From IMG/VR virus record IMGVR_UViG_3300006166_000013, positions 1 to 22,750 of that record: a stretch of 22,750 nucleotides of DNA. One strand, given 5' to 3'. This DNA comes from a virus. Made by a program: the position numbers and the translations under genes. Below are positions 1 through 5,434 of this stretch, piece by piece (positions within the stretch are counted from its first letter, which is position 1; each line of letters opens with the position of its first letter). The notes beneath the pieces are model-generated. The model did no database searches, was not told the origin of the DNA, and saw nothing but the letters and a program-made list of their open reading frames with translations.

Positions 1-113
1 GGTGAGAGAAACAAAAAACGGGGTCAGTGCATTACTCTTTCGATCATGTGTCTGCTTCTCACCAAAAATGGAATTGTCAGACTAGAAAGAAACCGATTTT
101 GTTTCCCATGTAT
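1..113. other. Short intergenic end of window, no gene
   Basis: No reading frame of useful length is present on either strand. Reading the minus strand downstream of the methylase stop there is a weak hairpin, GAAAC/GTTTC at 89-93 and 101-105 with a 7-nt loop, followed by TTTCT. It could be a poor terminator for the helicase-methylase unit, but the stem is only 5 bp and AT-rich. A 7-bp inverted repeat (1-7 with 57-63) also frames the segment and has no clear role. Confidence 0.4.
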
Positions 114-1091
114 CTAATATAGCAGATCTTGAAGAGGATTCAACCCCTTGTGTGACACTTCTTCAACTGGTTTATATTCATTGACTCTCTTTTGAATTAG
201 GTTACCATAGTCTTCATGCAGTTCACATCCAATATAGTCTCTACCTAATGACTTGGCAACTGCTGCGGTCGTGCCTGATCCCATAAAAGGATCTAGTACA
301 ATATCCCCAACCTCACTACCTGCTTTTATACATGGTTCAATCAATTCAGGTGGATATACAGCAAAATGTGCGCCTTTATAAGGTTTTTTGTTCACAGTCC
401 ATACTGATCTTTTATTTCTTTTATCATATATCATCTTTCTTGGTCTTGTTAACCCACTGAACTGATTATTAGTGTCTTTAGTATTATTCATATTAATTGG
501 TTTATTTCCACCCCATCGTTCACCTACTGCCTTCTCCTTAATTGCTTCATTGTCATAATAATAATCTCTACTCTTAGCAAATAAAAAGATATACTCATGT
601 GCTTTCGTGCATCTATCTCTTACACTTTCAGGCATTGGATTAGGTTTATTCCATATAATATCTTGTCTTAACCACCATCCATCTGCTCTTAATGCAAATG
701 CTAACATCCAAGGAATACCCATCAATTCCTTATCTTTAAATCCTTTTAACTTATTTGCCCTCTTAGGTGTCTTCATAGGAAGATCTTGCCTACCCTTGGC
801 AAATGATTGCTTGGCATATTCTCCTGTACCTGACTTATAGTTGTAATAACTATCACCTATGTTTAACCATAGTGTTCCATCATCAGTGAGGATCTTTCTT
901 ACCTCCCTGAATACCTGAACCATTTGTTCAATATATTCCTCCGGCGATTGTTCTAAACCTATCTGCTTTTCTTCTCCACCATAATCTCTCAGACCATAGT
1001 AAGGTGGGGATGTAACACATACCCTAGCACTCTTTGGTAGAAAGGCACATAAAGTCTCTCTACAATCACCAAATAAAATAGTATCTCTCAT
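114..1091 (-). CDS. Beta-class DNA amino-methyltransferase (N4-cytosine or N6-adenine)
   Basis: This is probably a site-specific DNA methyltransferase that transfers methyl from S-adenosylmethionine to an exocyclic amino group. The 325-aa protein has the catalytic motif IV, TSPPYYGLRDYG, at about residues 27-38, and the AdoMet-binding motif I, DPFMGSGTTAAV, at about 267-278. The order IV then I is the beta-class arrangement of the N6/N4 methylase family. SPPY is more typical of N4-cytosine enzymes than NPPY or DPPY, but the base cannot be decided by eye. The WNKPNPMPESVRDRCTKAHE stretch (147-166) is also characteristic of the family. The length is normal for a complete enzyme. The ATG at 1091 overlaps the upstream helicase stop as ATGA, so translation is probably coupled. 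It may methylate phage DNA against host restriction or act in regulation. The family is secure and the specificity is unknown. Confidence 0.93.
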   Translation of the reverse strand: MRDTILFGDCRETLCAFLPKSARVCVTSPPYYGLRDYGGEEKQIGLEQSPEEYIEQMVQVFREVRKILTDDGTLWLNIGDSYYNYKSGTGEYAKQSFAKGRQDLPMKTPKRANKLKGFKDKELMGIPWMLAFALRADGWWLRQDIIWNKPNPMPESVRDRCTKAHEYIFLFAKSRDYYYDNEAIKEKAVGERWGGNKPINMNNTKDTNNQFSGLTRPRKMIYDKRNKRSVWTVNKKPYKGAHFAVYPPELIEPCIKAGSEVGDIVLDPFMGSGTTAAVAKSLGRDYIGCELHEDYGNLIQKRVNEYKPVEEVSHKGLNPLQDLLY

Positions 1092-2263
1092 CTTTTCACC
1101 ACACTAATAGCAGGTTGTCCCTCAGCAAATACTGTATTCACAACTGCCTGTACTTTTCTACTTGTAGTTATACCCACATTTGAATAGCAAGGTACGCAAA
1201 CTAAACCATAGGTCTTCTCAGCAGCACCCAGACGGATCACACGCCCTATTGTTTGTGAAATACCGATATAATCCATAGAACGCATAAACAACACTGCTTC
1301 TAACCCTTTTACGTTGATACCTTCTGATAAGATACTATGATGTAGAACAACAAATTTCTTCTCAGGATCTTTACCCCAAGTATTCAAAACATCAAAGAAT
1401 TCCTCTCTACCAACCTTCTTACCATCTATTATAGCACCTGTTTTAGATGTTATGTACATATAAGAATAACCCCTATATGCTAATTCGTCAAGGAACTTGG
1501 ATCTTGATATAAGAGTAACAATCTGTTTAGTAGACTTTGCACAAATAAGAACCTTATCCTTTCCATTCTTATCCATGCTATCAATAATCTTCTCAGATTC
1601 TACCTCTGGCGTGATCTCATATCTACCTAGTTTTGGAAACTTATTGATTACAACTTTTGGTGGTAATATATAACCTTGCTCTACTAACTCAGGTGCAGGT
1701 ACATTAACTATTACTTTTCCAAAGACTTCCTCATTCTCCATTCCAATACGTGATTTAGTCCCAGAATGCTTAGGAGTAGCAGTAAAGAAATAGCTGCGAA
1801 CAGTATCCAAACCTGCATAAAATTCCACAGTAGGTAGAAAATTTCTTGCAACACTATTGTGTGCCTCATCAAAATAGATCGTATCTACATTTATATTTGC
1901 TTCTTGTACTCTATGCAAAGAATGATAGGTAGTAAAGATAATCTTATGGCAATACTCACTACCAATCCACCAATCTCTAATGACATCCTTCTTGGTACTG
2001 GAAAAATGATGTGTTCTACCACTGTGAACATGCATCACATCAGCATCAGTAATATGCTCTAAAAACTCAGCAGATAATTGATGTGCTAATAAAATTCTAG
2101 GTGCTACAACAACAATGGTAGCAAATTCTTCTTTTTCATATAACCTTACAGCATCCATAATAGCAACAAGAGTCTTGCCGCCACCAGTGGGGATAATGAT
2201 TTGTCCTTTGGAATGATTAGCAATAGCATCCAAAGCACGTTGTTGATGTGGACGCAGTTGCAT
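1088..2263 (-). CDS. Superfamily 2 DEAH-box helicase
   Basis: This is a predicted ATP-dependent nucleic-acid helicase or translocase. From the ATG at 2263 (391 aa) the helicase parts run in order: a Q-like LRPHQQRAL at residues 3-11, Walker A PTGGGKT at 25-31, motif Ia VVAPRILLAHQ near 52-62, motif II DEAH at 132-135, motif III TATP at 161-164, and a second RecA lobe with motif VI SQTIGRVIRLG near the C-terminus. T4-like phages carry SF2 helicases such as UvsW, but this could equally be a restriction-type helicase, and no nuclease motif is visible. The frame is open to an ATG at 2305 and another ATG is at 2281. I prefer 2263 because GAGG lies 8 nt upstream and the extended -10 at 2288-2293 would place the RNA start near 2281. 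The 4-bp overlap with the downstream methylase suggests the two act together. Confidence 0.9.
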   Translation of the reverse strand: MQLRPHQQRALDAIANHSKGQIIIPTGGGKTLVAIMDAVRLYEKEEFATIVVVAPRILLAHQLSAEFLEHITDADVMHVHSGRTHHFSSTKKDVIRDWWIGSEYCHKIIFTTYHSLHRVQEANINVDTIYFDEAHNSVARNFLPTVEFYAGLDTVRSYFFTATPKHSGTKSRIGMENEEVFGKVIVNVPAPELVEQGYILPPKVVINKFPKLGRYEITPEVESEKIIDSMDKNGKDKVLICAKSTKQIVTLISRSKFLDELAYRGYSYMYITSKTGAIIDGKKVGREEFFDVLNTWGKDPEKKFVVLHHSILSEGINVKGLEAVLFMRSMDYIGISQTIGRVIRLGAAEKTYGLVCVPCYSNVGITTSRKVQAVVNTVFAEGQPAISVVKR

Positions 2264-2285
2264 TAAAGGAACCTCAAACATGTAC

Positions 2286-2296
2286 ATATTATAGCA
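2286..2296 (-). promoter_or_regulatory. Extended -10 promoter for helicase-methylase unit
   Basis: The minus strand reads TGCTATAAT, a consensus TATAAT (2288-2293) preceded by TGN, which is the extended -10 form that can work without a good -35. The hexamer 17 bp upstream is CCCCAT, not a -35 match, and falls inside the preceding terminator stem. The expected start is near 2281, just before the helicase. Confidence 0.55.
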
Positions 2297-2320
2297 GAAA
2301 AGCACCCCTAATGGGGTGCT
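2297..2320 (-). terminator. Rho-independent terminator after ParB-like gene
   Basis: There is a perfect 8-bp inverted repeat, AGCACCCC-ATTA-GGGGTGCT on the minus strand (2301-2320), with a 4-nt loop. The trailing T of the stem and the following TTTC give a short U-tract. It begins 9 nt after the stop of the ParB-like gene. Promoter elements of the next unit start immediately downstream. Confidence 0.75.
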
Positions 2321-2329
2321 CTGTGCCAG

Positions 2330-3370
2330 TTAGGTAAGTGGAAAAGGAACCAATACTTTATTTGGATCTTTATCCTCTACACTTTTAATCTGTGCTAATG
2401 AACCAACAATATTATATGGTTTTACTCCAGTAGTCAGGAATTTAGCAGCATAAGCAAGGCACAGTTTGTGGAAATGATCTGCTTCTGCTTTTGCTCGATT
2501 TCTCTGTTGTTTAACATCTTCAGGATCAAGGGCAGATGAGCAATAAAAGACATAATTTGTAGTCTTTTCATGATTAACATAATCCTGTAACAGCATCCTA
2601 AATGCTCTTAATGTATAGAGATCGTTACTTGCATTAACAACTCTTCCAAGATTACTATCACCATCAATACCACCACCTACGGTATACTTTGTTTTGTTGG
2701 TGATAATATCCTTTGCTTCATCAAGATCTAAAGATCTAATCTTGTTGATTGAAACTGTTGCCTTATAGATGTTAGTTGTAATAGTTTCCCTCACCTTATT
2801 ACTAAAGTTATTAGGAATACTCTTTACCCATTCTCTAATACCATCCATAGTCTTATCAACACTTCCACGATTTACCTTTTCAATACCTGCCGAAACGAAA
2901 TCTTTTGCAGCACATGATTTAGAAGGTGGATGGCAGTTAGCACCCAACTTCATATCTACATCAATATCATGCTCATTATATTTTTCAGGATTGAAACTTG
3001 ATGCAATATCATATTCATGAACATCAAAGATCCAAGTTTTCTGCTGTAACTGTTTAAGAGCCCAGATTCTATGAAATCCATCCTTTAACTCCCAACGATC
3101 CTCTTTCTTATTAAAGACGACTCTGGGTGGAATTTGATTATACCTAATTCCTTTTCGCAAATCTTCAAGAATTACTTCCTTATCTGCTTTTTGTGTACCT
3201 GCTGGACGAATTTGATTCTTTTCCCATTCAGGATCCCAATAAACATTGCAAATATCTAATGCAATAGTTTCTACGTAAGGAGCTCCATTAAAAGGTTCCC
3301 TTTGTAAGAATTTCTGCTCAGGATGATCCAACTTAGGGCATTCACATGCCTTGATTTTGATGTGTGACAT
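2330..3370 (-). CDS. ParB-like domain protein
   Basis: This is a 346-aa protein with a ParB/sulfiredoxin-type motif near its N-terminus. At about residues 70-120 an acidic/basic stretch leads into WELKDGFHRIWALKQL (93-108) and then WIFDVHEYD. The DGFHR signature matches the D-G-x-H-R core of ParB-like domains. The rest (about 121-346) is not recognised; it is mainly polar and probably helical. ParB-like proteins of phages include nucleases, CTP-dependent switches and DNA-modification factors, so the activity cannot be named. The frame is open to an ATG at 3460, but that would put coding sequence over a strong sigma-70 promoter and terminator, so the ATG at 3370 is the better start. No clear Shine-Dalgarno is seen. 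The gene appears to be a single-gene unit with its own promoter and terminator. A smaller ParB-like gene lies at 10612-10950. Confidence 0.8.
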   Translation of the reverse strand: MSHIKIKACECPKLDHPEQKFLQREPFNGAPYVETIALDICNVYWDPEWEKNQIRPAGTQKADKEVILEDLRKGIRYNQIPPRVVFNKKEDRWELKDGFHRIWALKQLQQKTWIFDVHEYDIASSFNPEKYNEHDIDVDMKLGANCHPPSKSCAAKDFVSAGIEKVNRGSVDKTMDGIREWVKSIPNNFSNKVRETITTNIYKATVSINKIRSLDLDEAKDIITNKTKYTVGGGIDGDSNLGRVVNASNDLYTLRAFRMLLQDYVNHEKTTNYVFYCSSALDPEDVKQQRNRAKAEADHFHKLCLAYAAKFLTTGVKPYNIVGSLAQIKSVEDKDPNKVLVPFPLT

Positions 3371-3431
3371 AATAAAGTCAAGTATAGAACACAGCAACTT
3401 ACAAACAAAACAGTCTCGTGCTGATATAAGG

Positions 3432-3460
3432 ACTATACACAAAAAAAGAGGGTGTGTCAA
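3432..3460 (-). promoter_or_regulatory. Sigma-70-type promoter for ParB-like gene
   Basis: On the minus strand a perfect -35 TTGACA (complement of 3455-3460) is separated by exactly 17 bp from TATAGT (complement of 3432-3437), one mismatch from the -10 consensus. The predicted start is near 3425, about 55 nt before the ATG at 3370. The -35 lies in the loop of the terminator of the upstream unit and the T-tract is the spacer. Confidence 0.75.
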
Positions 3461-3465
3461 CCCCC
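3441..3465 (-). terminator. Terminator after methylase/2OG-oxygenase unit
   Basis: The minus strand carries GGGGGT-TGACAC-ACCCTC, a 6-bp stem with one G-T pair and a 6-nt loop, followed directly by seven T. It lies about 58 nt after the stop of the 2OG-oxygenase gene. It overlaps a consensus promoter on the same strand. Confidence 0.7.
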
Positions 3466-3522
3466 TGTCCTTAAGAAAATATAAAGCTTCCCGTACAAAC
3501 CCTACAAAGGTAGTTATAAGAA

Positions 3523-4095
3523 TTAAGAATTGTACTTCAATCTCATCTTATTCATGAATTCACAATGCTTATCCATTTCATCTTTAAGATCCATAAAAAA
3601 CACAAGGGTTCTTCTAACATCCTGTAAAGTTTCACCAAAGTAACCTGTCGGTCCATGCTTTAAAGAACCAGAATACACAATTAAACGATTATACTTATTT
3701 TCTACATTAATTTGCTCACCATCTACAAATACAGTTGTTCCTGCCGTTACAGGTGCATCAGGAGTCAAATATATTAATCCTGCAAATGATGTATTGTCTT
3801 TATGCCATTTCCTAAGTTGAGATTTATTATCCTTCTCATAAGACATATGAAAATACATTTCCATTGAATGATCTTCCTTTAAATTAAAATATTCAGAAGA
3901 AGATTCCAATACTTCTTGATAGAATTTACTAATGATTGGATTATTAAGATATGATAACTCCCATGTTCTATATCCCCTCCATACAACTGATATAGGAGTA
4001 TTCAAATGGTACATGTAATCAGCAGAATGTGCTAATTCACTTAATTCGTCAACAGAATCAAAAAAATTATCTTTAATTAAAATACTGTTCGACAC
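3523..4095 (-). CDS. 2-oxoglutarate/Fe(II) oxygenase family protein
   Basis: This 190-aa protein has the iron-binding triad of the 2OG-Fe(II) dioxygenases: KWHKDN gives H98-x-D100, and the distal histidine is H147 in GSLKHGPTGYFG. Arginines at 161-162 (DVRRTLVFFM) are placed to bind the 2-oxoglutarate carboxylate. Predicted strands such as FAGLIYLTPDAP and TTVFVDGEQIN fit the jelly-roll core. Such enzymes hydroxylate proteins, small molecules or nucleobases, and many marine T4-like phages carry several. The substrate is unknown. The gene is last in a four-gene unit and overlaps the upstream half-methylase by 23 bp, so translation is coupled. That context makes a role linked to DNA modification conceivable, but this is inference. 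Confidence 0.82.
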   Translation of the reverse strand: MSNSILIKDNFFDSVDELSELAHSADYMYHLNTPISVVWRGYRTWELSYLNNPIISKFYQEVLESSSEYFNLKEDHSMEMYFHMSYEKDNKSQLRKWHKDNTSFAGLIYLTPDAPVTAGTTVFVDGEQINVENKYNRLIVYSGSLKHGPTGYFGETLQDVRRTLVFFMDLKDEMDKHCEFMNKMRLKYNS

Positions 4096-4477
4096 CTATT
4101 GGTTCCCCAAAAGAATAATCATATTCTAGTGCATCAGCACAAACATAATGATGATGATTAGAACGAACACCTAATCTTGTACATAACTCCTTGTGATTAT
4201 CAGGCATTATCTCGACTGCATATAACATATGATTTACAATATGATGTTCATCATGATATTCCATTAACTTATTTTTTAATCCAACTAGAAAATTACCACT
4301 TCCCGCAGATGGATCAATAAAGGTACTACTAGAATCTTTTAACACATCTTCTGGAATATCATTAACCATACTCTCAACTAACTCAGGTGGAGTAAAAACT
4401 TCCTGAGTTTCTTTTATTCTCTCATCAGATCTTTCAATATTAGATCCTGTATCTAGATTATGTTTATTCTTTTCCAT
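4073..4477 (-). CDS. AdoMet-binding half of a split DNA methyltransferase
   Basis: This 134-aa protein looks like only the N-terminal part of a gamma-type N6-adenine DNA methylase. It has motif X, QEVFTPPELVESMV (25-38), motif I, FIDPSAGSGNFLVGL (53-67), a motif II acidic residue in YAVEIMP (E89), and a motif III-like CADALEYD (113-120). It ends just where motif IV (NPPY) should follow. NPPY instead occurs at the start of the protein encoded immediately upstream (4464-5048), which overlaps this gene by 14 bp in another frame. The two polypeptides together contain one complete catalytic set, so a heterodimeric enzyme is likely. Its own 3' end overlaps the next gene by 23 bp. Homology to AdoMet methylases is clear; activity is inferred. 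Confidence 0.85.
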   Translation of the reverse strand: MEKNKHNLDTGSNIERSDERIKETQEVFTPPELVESMVNDIPEDVLKDSSSTFIDPSAGSGNFLVGLKNKLMEYHDEHHIVNHMLYAVEIMPDNHKELCTRLGVRSNHHHYVCADALEYDYSFGEPIGVEQYFN

Positions 4478-5048
4478 CTCTTTCCTCTAAACATCTATTA
4501 TAAGTGGTAATCAAATCATTCTTTCCAAAATGATATCGACCATTAGTTTGAGTTGCTGCCTCTCTAAATTCATCAGCAAACTCAACTAGATTCTCGATGA
4601 CCTCTGGTGATTTAACACTCAGGAAATGATGTCCCTTAGCATATTGTGTAAAATCTTTTCTCTTCACTCTACCACTAGGTCCACATCCATACTCACCAAC
4701 AAATACATCTGCCTCAAATCTTTCTTCATAAGATAGAAATTCAAAATCAGGATGTTCCGTGTACATAGGTATCTCACCCACACCTACGTCAAATCTCGAT
4801 GTGTTTTTTGCTACCCAATATTGTTTTACTGCACTAATACCACCAGGAAAAGTAGCATTATCTAGATCTTCATCTAGATTACAATGTAAATATGATTTAA
4901 TTTTATTCTGGGAAGAAGGTTTCCGTATAGAAGTAGGCAAGACGAATCGAATATCATCTGTAATCTCGGATGTCTTATTCAAGAATCGTATTGCAAGATT
5001 TCCTCCTACACCATATGGAGGATTTCCAATCGCTAATGTAAATCTCAT
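4464..5048 (-). CDS. Catalytic (NPPY) half of a split DNA methyltransferase
   Basis: This 194-aa protein starts almost directly with motif IV, LAIGNPPYGVGG (residues 5-16), the catalytic loop of N6-adenine methylases. It lacks any AdoMet-binding FxGxG motif. The following sequence (IRFVLPTSIRKPSS, ISAVKQYWVAKN) resembles the region after motif IV in Eco57I/TaqI-like enzymes, and the C-terminal half would be target recognition. The missing motifs X-I-II-III are encoded by the next gene downstream. The ATG at 5048 overlaps the thioredoxin stop as ATGA, and the 3' end overlaps the partner by 14 bp. The gene order (catalytic half first) is the reverse of the domain order in a single-chain gamma enzyme. 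A decayed enzyme is the alternative, but both frames are intact and tightly coupled. Confidence 0.82.
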   Translation of the reverse strand: MRFTLAIGNPPYGVGGNLAIRFLNKTSEITDDIRFVLPTSIRKPSSQNKIKSYLHCNLDEDLDNATFPGGISAVKQYWVAKNTSRFDVGVGEIPMYTEHPDFEFLSYEERFEADVFVGEYGCGPSGRVKRKDFTQYAKGHHFLSVKSPEVIENLVEFADEFREAATQTNGRYHFGKNDLITTYNRCLEERDGKE

Positions 5049-5380
5049 AATTTCTCAATGACTTGCTTATACTTACTACGTCCATGATACCCAAACCAAG
5101 TCTTTAACTCTTCTTTATCTCGAAACAACATAACAACAGGAATTCCATCAAATTTATATTTCTCGAACAAATCTCGTTCTTTTGTAACATCAATTTCAAC
5201 AACTGGAATTTCAGTTTCTTTCACAACACGTTTTAACTGTGGTTTCAATCTAAAACAACCTCCACAGTCATCCTTGGAGAAAAAAACTAAAAATGGATCA
5301 GCAGTATTGTAAAATTCATTAAAAGAATCCTCACCCATCTTCCATAAGGTGTCAGGAATTTCTATGCCCTTTCCAAACAT
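5045..5380 (-). CDS. Thioredoxin-like protein
   Basis: This is a 111-aa single-domain thioredoxin fold. It has strand LVFFSKDD followed by the redox site C39-G-G-C42 (the usual site is CGPC), strand IPVVEIDV (58-65), and the cis-proline segment DGIPVVMLF (78-86, Pro81). The length is typical of thioredoxin, and there is no signal peptide or membrane segment, so it should act in the cytoplasm as a disulfide reductase. Phage thioredoxins commonly serve ribonucleotide reductase or polymerase processivity. Here it leads an operon with a split methylase and an Fe(II) oxygenase, both of which could need reducing conditions. It is first after a good sigma-70-type promoter and overlaps the next gene by 4 bp. 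No strong Shine-Dalgarno is seen before the ATG at 5380. Confidence 0.9.
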   Translation of the reverse strand: MFGKGIEIPDTLWKMGEDSFNEFYNTADPFLVFFSKDDCGGCFRLKPQLKRVVKETEIPVVEIDVTKERDLFEKYKFDGIPVVMLFRDKEELKTWFGYHGRSKYKQVIEKL

Positions 5381-5403
5381 ACCAATTCTATAAAATAAAC
5401 TCT

Positions 5404-5432
5404 ATTATATCACAAGATATCTCTGAATGCAA
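5404..5432 (-). promoter_or_regulatory. Sigma-70-type promoter for thioredoxin/methylase unit
   Basis: The minus strand shows TTGCAT (complement of 5427-5432), a 17-bp spacer and TATAAT (complement of 5404-5409), with TGA just before the -10 giving the extended form. The expected start is near 5397, about 17 nt before the thioredoxin ATG. It lies in the 54-bp gap between the adhesin stop and thioredoxin. A small CTATC-AAA-GATAG hairpin at the adhesin stop lacks a T-tract, so late read-through is possible. Confidence 0.72.
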
Positions 5433-5434
5433 TC

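Noticed and set aside
1-63. Possible tRNA suggested by GGTGAGA at 1-7 pairing with TCTCACC at 57-63
   Set aside because: The span is too short, and no T-arm with a TTCGA-type loop, no D-arm and no anticodon stem can be folded on either strand.
3371-3420. Second promoter (TATACT) just before the ATG at 3370
   Set aside because: The -10 is fair but no acceptable -35 lies at 16-18 bp, and a far better promoter is present 30-40 bp upstream.
3371-3460. N-terminal extension of the ParB-like protein from the ATG at 3460
   Set aside because: It would be translated from DNA that contains a consensus promoter and a terminator, it looks non-conserved (Cys- and Leu-rich), and the predicted RNA start near 3425 lies downstream of that ATG.
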